From: Furfurilactobacillus entadae
GTDB lineage: Bacteria > Bacillota > Bacilli > Lactobacillales > Lactobacillaceae
Assembly: GCF_045862745.1 (NCBI RefSeq)
Contig: NZ_BQXN01000005.1
Location: 50,979-114,978 of the forward strand
Length of the DNA: 64,000 nucleotides
Direction of reading: 5' to 3'
Shown here: piece by piece, positions 15,866 to 24,963 of the stretch
Position numbering within the stretch: position 1 is the stretch's first letter
How the letters are laid out: every line of letters starts with the position of its first letter
Made by a program: the position numbers and the translations under genes
The notes under the pieces: model-generated
The model's database searches: none
Told to the model about the DNA's origin: nothing
Seen by the model: the letters and a program-made list of their open reading frames with translations, nothing else

Positions 15866-15985
15866 TTATTTACCTTGACGTTGCTTGTGCTTAGGGTTTG
15901 CTGAGCAAATTACCATAACACGACCGTTACGTTTGATGACACGGCAGTGTTCGCACATAGGCTTTACTGATGGTCTTACTTTCAT
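15866..15985 (-). CDS. rpmJ: 50S ribosomal protein L36
   Basis: A 39-residue gene, MKVRPSVKPMCEHC at the start. Cys11, Cys14, Cys27 and His33 form the zinc-binding set of the zinc-type L36. The SD GGAGG lies before the ATG at 15983-15985. Position between infA and rpsM is the standard one. Confidence 0.96.
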   Translation of the reverse strand: MKVRPSVKPMCEHCRVIKRNGRVMVICSANPKHKQRQGK

Positions 15986-16016
15986 GATGTTTCCTCCAAA
16001 AATTATGAGGCCTCGG

Positions 16017-16232
16017 TTACTTGAAACGGTAAGTGATCCGGCCCTTGGTTAAGTCATACGGTGACATTTCAACCGTGACTTTATCACCAGGCAGAATTCG
16101 AATGTAATGCATCCGAATCTTTCCAGACACGTGCGCCAAAATTTCGTGGCCGTTTTCAAGTTCTACCTTAAACATTGCGTTAGGCAACGTTTCCTTAACA
16201 GTACCTTCGATTTCAATTACGTCGCTAGCCAA
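16017..16232 (-). CDS. infA: Translation initiation factor IF-1
   Basis: This 71-residue S1-like OB-fold protein begins MASDVIEIEGTVKETLPNAM and contains HVSGKIRMHYIRILPGDKV. It occupies the 30S A site during initiation. Family members are usually 72 residues; this one is shorter by a single residue near the N-terminus. Located between adk and rpmJ. Confidence 0.97.
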   Translation of the reverse strand: MASDVIEIEGTVKETLPNAMFKVELENGHEILAHVSGKIRMHYIRILPGDKVTVEMSPYDLTKGRITYRFK

Positions 16233-16297
16233 ACAGGGTTTCCTCCCTTACTTCAATATTTTAGTCTCTCACTAATCCGGTGGCGTCTCATCGACGG

Positions 16298-16330
16298 AAA
16301 AACGGCGAAAACAGCCGTTTCCACCCCTTT
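16298..16330 (-). terminator. Hairpin between adk and infA, possible attenuator
   Basis: On the minus strand, AAACGGC and GCCGTTT pair around a 7-base loop and are followed by TTTTT. Placed 65 bases before infA, it could partly terminate transcription from secY-adk. Read-through must occur unless infA has its own promoter. Confidence 0.45.
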
Positions 16331-16405
16331 TTTGCACAATCACTGCGCAAACCATACCAAGAGAGTTTATCACATTCCGTTTGGGACTGCAAACCCCAGG
16401 GCTGG

Positions 16406-17071
16406 CTAGTTATCAACTGATTGTAATACGTCCGCTACGTCTTTGAAAACGTCGTCGATGTCCCGATCACCATCAATGGTGTGCAGAACATCTTGCTTCT
16501 TATAGTAATCAACCAGTGGCGTGTTCATCTTAATGTTCACAGCCAAACGATTCTTAACCGTTTCCGGCTTGTCATCGTCACGTTGGTAAAAGTCGTGTGA
16601 TCCGCAAACATCACAAGTCCCTTCAACCTTCGTCGGATTACTTAACCGGTTGTAGGTTGTCCCACAAACCCGGCAAATGAACCGAGATGAGAGTCGATCT
16701 ACCAAGACGGCAGGTTCGACGTCGATATTGATCACGGCATCCAGGTGACGATCAGAGTCAGCTAGCATTTGATCCAAGGCCGCAGCCTGATCAAGGTTCC
16801 GTGGAAAACCATCCAACATAAACCCGTTTGCTAAGACGTCTGGTTGACTTAACCGATCGCGAACGATGCCGTTAGTGACTTCGTCCGGAACCAGTTCACC
16901 TTTATCAATGTAAGCTTTGGCAGCCAAACCCATTTCGGTTTCGTTTGCCATTGCTTCACGAAAAATATCCCCCGTCGAAATGTGCGGTACTTGATACTTT
17001 TCGTCGATCTTTTGTGCTTGCGTACCTTTACCGGCACCAGGCAAGCCCATCAGAATCAAGTTGAAAGCCAT
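16406..17071 (-). CDS. adk: Adenylate kinase
   Basis: This 221-residue enzyme interconverts AMP + ATP and 2 ADP. It shows the P-loop GLPGAGKGTQ (8-17), the Arg of DGFPRNLDQA and a zinc-carrying LID with CRVCGTTYN and CDVCGSHD, the four-Cys form usual in Gram-positives. It lies 2 bases after secY, typical of the spc operon. Confidence 0.98.
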   Translation of the reverse strand: MAFNLILMGLPGAGKGTQAQKIDEKYQVPHISTGDIFREAMANETEMGLAAKAYIDKGELVPDEVTNGIVRDRLSQPDVLANGFMLDGFPRNLDQAAALDQMLADSDRHLDAVINIDVEPAVLVDRLSSRFICRVCGTTYNRLSNPTKVEGTCDVCGSHDFYQRDDDKPETVKNRLAVNIKMNTPLVDYYKKQDVLHTIDGDRDIDDVFKDVADVLQSVDN

Positions 17072-17073
17072 GA

Positions 17074-18414
17074 TTAATCCTCCTGTTTCTCTTCTCGTTG
17101 ATGCTCATTTAGTTCATCATCACGGATGAACCCAACATACTGCCGTTTCATCATCAGGCCATCCAGTTGACGAATAATGTCAATGGCAACCCCAACAACG
17201 ATTAACAGAGATGTTCCTCCAAGACCAACAGATTCATTCAGGCCCCAAATATCACTGGCCAGTAATGGAATCAAGGCAACTAAACCAAGGAACAATGAAC
17301 CCACAGTACTCAAGCGCATCAACAGGTGTGACACGAATTCTTGAGTATCATGACCTGGCCAAACACTCGGAATGTAACTCCCCTGTTTTTGTAAATTCTC
17401 TGACAATTTTTCAGGGTTAACCTGAACAAAGGCATAGAAGAACGTGAACAGAACAATCAAAACCGTGTACAGGATGGCCCCCTGTGTGGTTTGCATGCTG
17501 AAAATCTTCGACATAACCTGGTACCAGGTATCCTCACCATGATTCTTTTGGAAAGCCATCAGAATCGTTTGTGGTGTGGAAATTAATGAACTGGCAAAGA
17601 TTACGGGAATCACACCAGCAACGTTCACCTTTAATGGTAGATAACTACCAGAACCTGATGAAGTTGCCCGGCGCGTGTATTGAATTGGAATCCGTCGCTC
17701 TGCTTGCTGAACCCAGGTCACAAAGATAACGATGATAATAACTAACACAGCAATTGCTAACATAAAGAGTGCACCCTTCCAGGCCTCACCTTTAGAAGCA
17801 GAACTGATGTTTTCCTGCCAGAGTTGTTGAATCCCCGTAGGCATTCGCGCAATGATTCCGGCAAAAATCAACATTGACACCCCGTTACCTAAACCACGCT
17901 GTGTGATCATGTCCCCCAACCAAGTGGCGAACATGGTTCCGGCTGTCAATAGAATCCCAATCATGATGAACGTTTTCGCGTTCGGTGTCTTAACTAGGTG
18001 CATAGAGCTTAACGCATTAAAACCTGCCGTGATCCCGATCGACTGAACGAACGCCAACACGATGGTTAAGTACCGTGTTGCTTGGTTCAGCTTACGCCGA
18101 CCAACATCACCTTGCTTACTCCATTCCACAAAACGCGGTACAATATCCATTTGGAGTAATTGCACCACGATTTGGGCTGTCACGAACGGGGAAACCCCCA
18201 TCGCGAACAAGGAATAGTTTGTTAAACCGCCACCAGAAAAGATGTTCAAGACATTAACAAGCCCGGAGCTAGCAACTGACTGTAAGGCACCTGCGTCGAC
18301 TCCGGGAACTGTAATGTAACAACCTAATCGGTAGACGATTAAGACGAACAAGGTGAAGAAGATCTTATTTCGGATTTCACGCGTTTTAAAAGCATTTGAA
18401 ATCGTCGAGATCAA
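17074..18414 (-). CDS. secY: Protein translocase subunit SecY
   Basis: This 446-residue protein has ten membrane segments and forms the channel of the Sec translocon. Diagnostic stretches include GVSPFVTAQIVVQLL (the plug side of TM2) and IPIQYTRR in the cytoplasmic loop. Its start abuts the rplO stop (18414/18415), so translation is coupled. Ordinary length for lactobacilli is about 430-445. Confidence 0.98.
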   Translation of the reverse strand: MISTISNAFKTREIRNKIFFTLFVLIVYRLGCYITVPGVDAGALQSVASSGLVNVLNIFSGGGLTNYSLFAMGVSPFVTAQIVVQLLQMDIVPRFVEWSKQGDVGRRKLNQATRYLTIVLAFVQSIGITAGFNALSSMHLVKTPNAKTFIMIGILLTAGTMFATWLGDMITQRGLGNGVSMLIFAGIIARMPTGIQQLWQENISSASKGEAWKGALFMLAIAVLVIIIVIFVTWVQQAERRIPIQYTRRATSSGSGSYLPLKVNVAGVIPVIFASSLISTPQTILMAFQKNHGEDTWYQVMSKIFSMQTTQGAILYTVLIVLFTFFYAFVQVNPEKLSENLQKQGSYIPSVWPGHDTQEFVSHLLMRLSTVGSLFLGLVALIPLLASDIWGLNESVGLGGTSLLIVVGVAIDIIRQLDGLMMKRQYVGFIRDDELNEHQREEKQED

Positions 18415-18849
18415 CTAGATCACCTCAGTCTTACCGCCGGCTGCTTCAATTGCAGCAACTGCTGCGTTTGAGAATTTATTTGCATGAACAGTCAACTTCT
18501 TAGTAACTTCACCGTTACCAAGAACCTTGATACCGTTCTTGTCGTTCTTCACCAAACCTGCTTCAATTAAGGCAACTGCTGTTACGTCAGCACCGTCATC
18601 GAACTTGTTCAGAGAAGCCAAGTTAACAATTGCGTATTCTTTACGGTTAATGTTAGTAAAACCGCGCTTTGGAATACGACGGTACAGAGGCATTTGGCCC
18701 CCTTCAAAACCGACACGTGTCTTACTACGAGCCTTTTGACCCTTTTGACCACGACCGGAAGTCTTACCGTTTCCGGCAGACGTACCGCGACCACGACGCA
18801 TGCGAGCTTTACGTGAACCTTCACTTGGTTGTAATTCGTTCAACTTCAT
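18415..18849 (-). CDS. rplO: 50S ribosomal protein L15
   Basis: This 144-residue protein begins MKLNELQPSEGSRKARMRRG and has the long basic extension GQKGQKARSKTRVGFEGGQM that threads into 23S rRNA. Length typical. Located between rpmD and secY. Confidence 0.98.
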   Translation of the reverse strand: MKLNELQPSEGSRKARMRRGRGTSAGNGKTSGRGQKGQKARSKTRVGFEGGQMPLYRRIPKRGFTNINRKEYAIVNLASLNKFDDGADVTAVALIEAGLVKNDKNGIKVLGNGEVTKKLTVHANKFSNAAVAAIEAAGGKTEVI

Positions 18850-18881
18850 TTGGTTGGCACCTCCTTACACAAGAAATTGTG

Positions 18882-19067
18882 TTACTTAACTTCTTCAACT
18901 GTTACTAAGTGCGCGATCTTCATGATTGCGCCGCGAGTTGCTTCGTTGTTAGGACGAACAACAGAACTGTTGATCCGACCTAAGCCCAAGCTGTACGCAA
19001 CGTTGCGAACCTTTGGCTTCTGGTGAACGGCACTTTTCACTAAAGTAATCTTTACTTGATTAGCCAT
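18882..19067 (-). CDS. rpmD: 50S ribosomal protein L30
   Basis: This 61-residue protein, MANQVKITLVKSAVHQKPKV at the start, has the L30 pattern SLGLGRINSSVVRPN. It sits 13 bases after rpsE. Present in most but not all bacteria, and ordinary here. Confidence 0.96.
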   Translation of the reverse strand: MANQVKITLVKSAVHQKPKVRNVAYSLGLGRINSSVVRPNNEATRGAIMKIAHLVTVEEVK

Positions 19068-19080
19068 GAGTTTCGTCCTC

Positions 19081-19581
19081 CTATTCAGCTAAGTGTTCTA
19101 CTGAAACGCCACGTAATGCAGCAACATCTTCAGCACGCTTCAAGTCCTTAAGTCCTTCAAAGGTGGCACGCACAACGTTGATTGGTGTGCTTTCACCAAG
19201 AGACTTACTAGTAACGTCAGCGATTCCGGCGAGTTCCATGACAGCACGAACAGCACCACCAGCAGCAACCCCAGAACCTTCAACGGCTGGCTTCAGCATA
19301 ACCTTTGAGCCTGAGTAGATTCCCAAAACTTCATGAGGTAATGTTGAACCAACAGTAGGAACTTTGATTAAGTTCTTGTGCGCAGCTTCAACAGCCTTAC
19401 GGATAGCTTCTGGAACTTCTTGAGCTTTACCAGTACCAAAACCAACGTGACCATTGTGGTCACCAACAACAACTAAGGCAGCGAAACGAAGACGACGTCC
19501 ACCCTTAACAACCTTAGTGATCCGGTTGATTGAAACGACGTTATCTTCTAAATCTAACTTACTTGGGTCGATAAAAGCCAT
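19081..19581 (-). CDS. rpsE: 30S ribosomal protein S5
   Basis: This 166-residue protein helps decoding fidelity. The N-terminal dsRNA-binding-like domain has VVKGGRRLRFAALVVVGDHN and the C-terminal part has EGSGVAAGGAVRAVMELAG. The loop residues linked to spectinomycin resistance (KGG region) look wild type. Confidence 0.98.
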   Translation of the reverse strand: MAFIDPSKLDLEDNVVSINRITKVVKGGRRLRFAALVVVGDHNGHVGFGTGKAQEVPEAIRKAVEAAHKNLIKVPTVGSTLPHEVLGIYSGSKVMLKPAVEGSGVAAGGAVRAVMELAGIADVTSKSLGESTPINVVRATFEGLKDLKRAEDVAALRGVSVEHLAE

Positions 19582-19599
19582 TTGGTTATTCCTCCTTCT

Positions 19600-19956
19600 C
19601 TAGAATTTAAGTCCGTTTTCACGAGCGGCTTCAGCCAAAGCTTCCACACGTCCATGATATAAGTACCCGCCACGATCGAAGATAACATCAGTAATCTTCT
19701 TTTCAGCAGCGCGTTTGGCAACCATTTCACCAACGGAAGCAGCTTTTTCCGTCTTCGTGGTTCCCTTAACATCTTTATCTAATGTTGAGGCACTTGCCAA
19801 CGTCACACCCGCTACGTCATCAATTACTTGAGCGTAGATGTTTGAATTAGAACGGTAAACGTTCAAGCGTGGGCGTTGCGCAGTACCAGAAATCTTGCCA
19901 CGAACGCGTGCATGACGACGTTGACGTGTTTTATTCTTATCTGGTTTAGAAATCAC
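19600..19956 (-). CDS. rplR: 50S ribosomal protein L18
   Basis: This 118-residue 5S rRNA-binding protein carries RLNVYRSNSNIYAQVIDD and ends FDRGGYLYHGRVEALAEAAR. It lies between rplF and rpsE with a normal spacing of 18 bases to rpsE. Confidence 0.98.
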   Translation of the reverse strand: MISKPDKNKTRQRRHARVRGKISGTAQRPRLNVYRSNSNIYAQVIDDVAGVTLASASTLDKDVKGTTKTEKAASVGEMVAKRAAEKKITDVIFDRGGYLYHGRVEALAEAARENGLKF

Positions 19957-20033
19957 AACAATTCACCTCATATTTTATTTGCGGTGTTAACCACCGCAAC
20001 CAGTAGCAGAAGTCAACCGGTGTAGTCAAAAGA

Positions 20034-20570
20034 CTACTTACCAGTTTTACCTTCCTTACGACGTACGTATTCGCCTTCATAGCGAATCCCTTTGCCCTTG
20101 TAAGGCTCTGGTGGACGGATACCACGGATTTCCGCAGCGTAGTCACCAACTTGTTGCTTTGAGATCCCTGATAAAACAACAGTTGCGTTGTCAGGAACTT
20201 CAACAGTAACGCCTTCACGGCCGTCGAATTCAACAGGGTTTGAGTAACCAACACTCATGATCAGCTTAGTGCCCTGCATTTGTGCACGGTACCCAACCCC
20301 GATTAACTTAAGCGTCTTCTTGAAACCGTCAGTAACACCTTCAACCATGTTGGCGAAGTTAGCACGAGTAGTTCCGTGAATAGCCTTTGTCTTGTTGTTG
20401 TCGTTGACACGAGTAAATGAAACTTCTGTGCCATCAACGCTCATAGTGATCAAGTCAGAGAACGTCCGGGTTAATTCACCCTTAGGGCCCTTGACCGTCA
20501 CATCGTTTCCGTTTTGTGAAACTTCAACCCCTGCGGGAAGAGTCACAATCTTAAAACCAATACGACTCAC
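20034..20570 (-). CDS. rplF: 50S ribosomal protein L6
   Basis: This 178-residue protein with two related domains contains VTVKGPKGELTRTF and the C-terminal RNA-binding stretch IRPPEPYKGKGIRYEGE. It sits near the sarcin-ricin loop. Normal length; 77 bases separate it from rplR. Confidence 0.98.
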   Translation of the reverse strand: MSRIGFKIVTLPAGVEVSQNGNDVTVKGPKGELTRTFSDLITMSVDGTEVSFTRVNDNNKTKAIHGTTRANFANMVEGVTDGFKKTLKLIGVGYRAQMQGTKLIMSVGYSNPVEFDGREGVTVEVPDNATVVLSGISKQQVGDYAAEIRGIRPPEPYKGKGIRYEGEYVRRKEGKTGK

Positions 20571-20599
20571 GATTTACACCTCCGATCGAATTAAAATGA

Positions 20600-20998
20600 T
20601 TACCAAACGTAAGCGAGCACTTCGCCGCCGACGTCTTTTTGACGTGCATCTTTATCGGTGATCACACCTTCAGACGTGGAGATGATTGCAATCCCCAAAC
20701 CGTTCAGAACCTTAGGAACTGAATCAGCCTTCACGTATGAACGTAAACCAGGCTTTGAAATCCGCTTCAAGCCGGAGATGACGCGTTCGCCATCTTTACC
20801 GTACTTCAAGAATACGCGGATAATGCCTTGCTTGTCGTCGTCAATGTATTCAACATCGCGAATGAAACCTTCGTTTTTCAAGATTTCTGCCATGTCGCGT
20901 TTAATCTTTGATGCAGGCACTTCAACTGAATCGTGGCGAACCATGTTCGCGTTACGAATCCGAGTTAAGAAGTCTGCAATCGGGTCAGTCATAGACAT
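20600..20998 (-). CDS. rpsH: 30S ribosomal protein S8
   Basis: This 132-residue protein begins MSMTDPIADFLTRIRNANMV and ends KDARQKDVGGEVLAYVW, both S8 hallmarks. It binds 16S helix 21 and in other bacteria represses the spc operon. Either of the first two Met codons could be the start. Confidence 0.98.
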   Translation of the reverse strand: MSMTDPIADFLTRIRNANMVRHDSVEVPASKIKRDMAEILKNEGFIRDVEYIDDDKQGIIRVFLKYGKDGERVISGLKRISKPGLRSYVKADSVPKVLNGLGIAIISTSEGVITDKDARQKDVGGEVLAYVW

Positions 20999-21087
20999 CG
21001 ATATTTGCCTCCTTTTAGTATCGAGATAAAAATAATGAAACGACTTGAAAGGAATCCAAATCGAATTTCCTCAGTAAAGACCGAAGC

Positions 21088-21273
21088 CTACCAACTTGCC
21101 TTCTTCATGCCAGGGATTTGACCCTTGTGGGCTAAATCCCGCATGCAAAGACGGCAAAGGTGGAATTTACGGTAAACTGAGTGCGGACGTCCACAACGTT
21201 CACAACGCGTGTAAGCTTGCGTCGAGAACTTAGCTGGGCGTTGGCTTTTAACAACCATAGATTTCTTAGCCAT
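21088..21273 (-). CDS. rpsZ: 30S ribosomal protein S14, zinc type
   Basis: This 61-residue short S14 begins MAKKSMVVKSQRPAKFSTQA and has CERCGRPHS and CRLCMRDLA, the two CxxC pairs that bind zinc. It is the usual copy in the spc operon; some lactobacilli also carry a long zinc-free paralogue elsewhere. Confidence 0.97.
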   Translation of the reverse strand: MAKKSMVVKSQRPAKFSTQAYTRCERCGRPHSVYRKFHLCRLCMRDLAHKGQIPGMKKASW

Positions 21274-21290
21274 GTTTGTGGAACCTCCTA

Positions 21291-21833
21291 TTACTTAGTA
21301 AATGGCATCCCGATTTGAGCTAAAAGCTCACGGGATTCTTCATCAGTGTTGGCAGTGGTTACGATAACGATATCTAAACCACGAACCCGCTTAACGTTGT
21401 CGTAATTGATTTCAGGGAAGATCAGTTGTTCACGAACACCCAATGTGTAGTTTCCGCGACCGTCAAATGAACGGTTAGAAACACCATGGAAGTCACGAAC
21501 ACGTGGTAATGACACATTGATCAACTTGTCTAAAAAGTCATACATCCGTTCACCGCGCAAGGTAACCTTGGCACCAATGGACATGCCTTCACGAAGACGG
21601 AAGCCGGCAATTGACTTCTTGGCCTTAGTGATCAGTGGCTTTTGACCAGCGATCAAACCAAGTTCTTCAACAGCTTCGTCTAAGTTCTTTGAGTTAGTGG
21701 TTGCATCACCAACCCCCATGTTCAACACGATCTTGTCGATGTGTGGGGCTTGCATGCTTGAACTGTAGTTGAATTTTTCAATCAAGGAAGGTTTAATTTC
21801 CTTTTCGTATCGTTCTTTCAAACGGTTAGTCAT
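21291..21833 (-). CDS. rplE: 50S ribosomal protein L5
   Basis: This 180-residue 5S rRNA-binding protein shows IDKIVLNMGVGDATTNSK and ends DEESRELLAQIGMPFTK. It contacts P-site tRNA and S13. Ordinary in length and position. Confidence 0.98.
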   Translation of the reverse strand: MTNRLKERYEKEIKPSLIEKFNYSSSMQAPHIDKIVLNMGVGDATTNSKNLDEAVEELGLIAGQKPLITKAKKSIAGFRLREGMSIGAKVTLRGERMYDFLDKLINVSLPRVRDFHGVSNRSFDGRGNYTLGVREQLIFPEINYDNVKRVRGLDIVIVTTANTDEESRELLAQIGMPFTK

Positions 21834-21861
21834 TCTAAGATAGTCCTCCTTTCCCTAATAA

Positions 21862-22170
21862 TTAAGCGATCGTCTTGCCAGATTTCTTGGCAACGCGAAC
21901 TTTTTTCCCGTCTTCAACTTTGAAGCCAACACGAGTTGGTTCCTTAGTTGATGGGTCGATTAACATCACGTTAGAAACGTGGATTGGTGCTTCAACATCA
22001 ACGACGCCACCTTGTGGGAATTCGTTGTTTGGCTTCTGGTGCTTCTTCACCATGTTGATGCCTTCCACGACAACGCGGTCTGACTTAGCTAAGGTTTGCT
22101 TGATCGTGCCTTCCTTACCCTTGTCCTTACCGGCGATAACGCGAACTTGGTCTCCAGTCTTTAAGAACAT
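21862..22170 (-). CDS. rplX: 50S ribosomal protein L24
   Basis: The 102-residue product starts at the ATG 22168-22170 (MFLKTGDQVRVIAGKDKGKE). A longer frame from a GTG at 22182 exists, but that codon overlaps the AGGAGG ribosome binding site, so the ATG is preferred and the length then matches the family. Contains a KOW motif. Early-assembly protein. Confidence 0.96.
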   Translation of the reverse strand: MFLKTGDQVRVIAGKDKGKEGTIKQTLAKSDRVVVEGINMVKKHQKPNNEFPQGGVVDVEAPIHVSNVMLIDPSTKEPTRVGFKVEDGKKVRVAKKSGKTIA

Positions 22171-22219
22171 TCTGCTGTGCACCTCCTGTTCAATATATGC
22201 ATTCAGCTTGATTAATTGA

Positions 22220-22588
22220 TTACAGTACTTCAGGTGCTAATGAAACGATCCGCATGTAGTTACCTTCACGCAGTTCACGAGCAACTGGTCCAAAGATACG
22301 CGTGCCACGAGGGCTCTTGTCATCAGAAATGATAACAGCTGCGTTGTCATCAAACTTAATGTATGAACCATCAGTACGGTGCATACCTGATACAGTCCGG
22401 ACAATAACGGCCTTAACAACGTCACCCTTTTTTACAACGCCACCTGGTGTTGCTTGTTTAACAGTAGCAACGATGATGTCACCGATGTTGGCTGACTTAC
22501 GAGTTGAGCCACCTAAGATCTTGATAGTTAAGATTTCACGGGCACCTGAGTTATCAGCAACTTTTAAACGACTTTCTTGTTGAATCAC
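22220..22588 (-). CDS. rplN: 50S ribosomal protein L14
   Basis: The 122-residue protein begins MIQQESRLKVADNSGAREIL at a GTG (22586-22588), 8 bases after AAGGAGG. An upstream in-frame extension to 22609 runs through the SD and is rejected. Length matches the highly conserved family. L14 forms intersubunit bridges. Confidence 0.97.
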   Translation of the reverse strand: MIQQESRLKVADNSGAREILTIKILGGSTRKSANIGDIIVATVKQATPGGVVKKGDVVKAVIVRTVSGMHRTDGSYIKFDDNAAVIISDDKSPRGTRIFGPVARELREGNYMRIVSLAPEVL

Positions 22589-22640
22589 GGTTATATCCTC
22601 CTTCCGCAACTAATTAGAATACGTAGAAATTAATTGGTCA

Positions 22641-22904
22641 TTACAGGACAACAGCCTTTTCAACGACATTCAACAGGCGGAAGTGCTTAGTCTTAGATAA
22701 AGGCCGCGTTTCCATAATCCGTACGACATCGCCAGTCTTGGCTTCGTTGTTGTCATCTTGCGCAACAAATTTCTTGGTGTATTTAACCCGCTTACCATAA
22801 ACAGGGTGGTTTTTGTAGGTATCAACGGCAACGATAATCGTTTGATCGTTTTTATCTGAAACCACGTGGCCTTGGTAAACCTTACGTGCGTTACGTTCAG
22901 TCAT
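22641..22904 (-). CDS. rpsQ: 30S ribosomal protein S17
   Basis: This 87-residue OB-fold protein carries RKVYQGHVVSDKNDQTIIVA and the loop KTKHFRLLNVVEKAVVL. It follows rpmC by 27 bases. Ordinary length. Confidence 0.97.
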   Translation of the reverse strand: MTERNARKVYQGHVVSDKNDQTIIVAVDTYKNHPVYGKRVKYTKKFVAQDDNNEAKTGDVVRIMETRPLSKTKHFRLLNVVEKAVVL

Positions 22905-22931
22905 AGGTTAAGTTCTCCTTTCGTATAATAA

Positions 22932-23132
22932 TTACTTGCTTTGGCTTAATTCTTGTTGACGGAGAGCCGTCTTCAACCGGGCAATGTTCTTACGAACTTG
23001 CTTCAACCGAGCTGTGTTTTCTAATTGGCCAGTTGCCAATTGGAAACGCAGGTTGAACAATTCGTCCTTGTAGCCCTTTTCTTTTTCAAGCATTTCAGCA
23101 GTGGTTAATTTGTTAACATCAGTCATTTTCAT
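22932..23132 (-). CDS. rpmC: 50S ribosomal protein L29
   Basis: This 66-residue helical protein contains KDELFNLRFQLATGQLENTA and the ARLKTALRQ end helix. It sits at the tunnel exit near L23. The ATG at 23132 or the second Met two codons on could initiate; the gene lies 2 bases after rplP. Confidence 0.96.
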   Translation of the reverse strand: MKMTDVNKLTTAEMLEKEKGYKDELFNLRFQLATGQLENTARLKQVRKNIARLKTALRQQELSQSK

Positions 23133-23134
23133 AA

Positions 23135-23557
23135 TTATTCGCCACCTACTTCTTCACGTGTTACGATTTTCGTCTTAACGGGAAGTTTGTGACTAGCAAG
23201 ACGCAATGCTTCGCGAGCGACTTCTTCAGAAACGCCACCGACTTCAAACATTACCTTGCCGCGCTTAACTGGGGATACCCAACCTTCTGGTGTCCCTTTC
23301 CCGTTACCCATACGAACACCGACACCTTTAGAGGTGTAGGACTTATGAGGGAAAATCTTGATCCAAACTTTACCACCACGCTTCATGTAACGGTTCATCG
23401 CAATACGAGCCGCTTCAATCTGGCGGTTAGAAATCCATGATGAAGTTGTAGCTTGTAAACCAAATTCGCCGAAAGCGACTGACTTACCACCCTTGGCTTC
23501 ACCACGCATGTGACCGCGGAATTCCCGACGGTGCTTTACACGTTTAGGTACCAGCAT
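23135..23557 (-). CDS. rplP: 50S ribosomal protein L16
   Basis: This 140-residue protein begins MLVPKRVKHRREFRGHMRGE and has GVRMGNGKGTPEGWV, the conserved loop near the A site. It is 2 bases from rpsC and 2 from rpmC. A few residues shorter than the commonest 144 at the C-terminus. Confidence 0.97.
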   Translation of the reverse strand: MLVPKRVKHRREFRGHMRGEAKGGKSVAFGEFGLQATTSSWISNRQIEAARIAMNRYMKRGGKVWIKIFPHKSYTSKGVGVRMGNGKGTPEGWVSPVKRGKVMFEVGGVSEEVAREALRLASHKLPVKTKIVTREEVGGE

Positions 23558-23559
23558 GT

Positions 23560-24222
23560 TTATTTCCCTCCTCGTTGAGTATTTGCTGACTTCTTGGCGG
23601 GAAGAACTTCACCACGGTAGATCCAGGTTTTAACACCCAGCATTCCGTAGGTCGTCCGTGCTTCGTCCCAAGAATAGTCAATGTCTGCACGCAGAGTGTG
23701 CAATGGAACAGTTCCTTCTGAGTAACGTTCCTTACGGGCGATATCAGCACCGTTTAAACGGCCAGATACCATTGCTTTGATTCCGTGTGCACCAGAACGC
23801 ATTGAGCGTTGGATAGCACCACGCATAGCGCGACGGAAAGCAACACGTTGCTCTAATTGCTTGGCAATTGAATCCCCTACTAAGTGAGCATCCAAGTCAG
23901 GCTTCTTGATTTCAATAATGTTAATGTGTACTTGCTTGCCAGTTAAGTTGTTCAGTTCCTTCCGGAGCTTTTCAACTTCTGACCCACCCTTACCGATGAC
24001 CATCCCAGGCTTAGCAGTGTGAATTGATAATACCACACGGCCAGCAGCCCGTTCGATTTCAACGGTTGAAACAGATGCGTCGGCAAGTCTTTGATCGATA
24101 AACTTACGGATCTTCACGTCTTCGATTAACCAAGTTGAGTAATCTTTATCAGCATACCACTTGGCTTCCCAGTCGCGGATAACACCGACACGGAATCCGT
24201 TTGGATTTACTTTTTGACCCAC
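23560..24222 (-). CDS. rpsC: 30S ribosomal protein S3
   Basis: This 220-residue protein has an N-terminal KH domain with GMVIGKGGSEVEKLRKEL and a C-terminal domain ending in LPAKKSANTQRGGK. It forms part of the mRNA entry helicase site. Normal length and operon place. Confidence 0.98.
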   Translation of the reverse strand: MGQKVNPNGFRVGVIRDWEAKWYADKDYSTWLIEDVKIRKFIDQRLADASVSTVEIERAAGRVVLSIHTAKPGMVIGKGGSEVEKLRKELNNLTGKQVHINIIEIKKPDLDAHLVGDSIAKQLEQRVAFRRAMRGAIQRSMRSGAHGIKAMVSGRLNGADIARKERYSEGTVPLHTLRADIDYSWDEARTTYGMLGVKTWIYRGEVLPAKKSANTQRGGK

Positions 24223-24234
24223 GCTCGTTTCCTC

Positions 24235-24582
24235 CTACTTTTCAGATACGACTACTGTAATGTGGCTAGTCCGCTTGTTGATTGGTGATGCGGAACCCTT
24301 AGCCCGAGGACGGAACCGCTTAAGGGTTGGTCCTTCATTTGCGAACGCTTCAGAAACGACCAGATCAGCGCGATCTAAGTCGAAGTTGTTTTCAGCGTTG
24401 GCTACAGCGGACTTCAATACTTTTTCTACGTCTTCGGCAGCGCCGCGTGGCGTGAATTTTAAAATGGCAAATGCTTCGTTAACGCTCTTGCCGCGAATAA
24501 GGTCAACAACTAGGCGAACCTTACGAGCAGCGACGCGAACAGTCTTTGCAGTTGCTTTTGCAGATGTAACTTGTTCAGCCAT
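24235..24582 (-). CDS. rplV: 50S ribosomal protein L22
   Basis: This 115-residue protein has the long beta-hairpin reaching the exit tunnel (PTLKRFRPRAKGSASPINKR). No insertion or deletion of the kind linked to macrolide resistance is visible in the hairpin tip. Between rpsS and rpsC. Confidence 0.97.
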   Translation of the reverse strand: MAEQVTSAKATAKTVRVAARKVRLVVDLIRGKSVNEAFAILKFTPRGAAEDVEKVLKSAVANAENNFDLDRADLVVSEAFANEGPTLKRFRPRAKGSASPINKRTSHITVVVSEK

Positions 24583-24598
24583 TGTTCAGTCCTCCTAA

Positions 24599-24877
24599 TT
24601 ATTTACCAGTTACTTTGTCAGAACCGGCGTGTCCGCGGAATGTCCGCGTTGGAACGAATTCGCCGAGCTTATGACCAACCATGTCATCAGAAATGAAAAC
24701 TGGGACATGCTTCCGTCCGTCATAAACAGCGATTGTGTATCCGATGAAGCTTGGGAAAATCGTTGAGCGACGTGACCAAGTCTTGATCACTGTCTTCTTT
24801 TCAGAATCCGCTTGAGCAGCGATTTTCTTCAACAGATGTTCATCGGCGAAAGGTCCTTTTTTAAGACTACGACCCAT
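24599..24877 (-). CDS. rpsS: 30S ribosomal protein S19
   Basis: The 92-residue product starts at the ATG 24875-24877 (MGRSLKKGPFADEHLLKKI). A frame extended to 24895 would place the SD GAGGAGG inside codons, so the shorter start is chosen and gives the family length. Contains FVPTRTFRGHAGSDK near the end. Confidence 0.97.
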   Translation of the reverse strand: MGRSLKKGPFADEHLLKKIAAQADSEKKTVIKTWSRRSTIFPSFIGYTIAVYDGRKHVPVFISDDMVGHKLGEFVPTRTFRGHAGSDKVTGK

Positions 24878-24963
24878 CGTGTGGCCTCCTCTCATGTTAG
24901 CGATTAGCTAACGCGTTCAAGTATTTTACAACTAAATGTCGTATGTGTATCGAATAAGAAAGA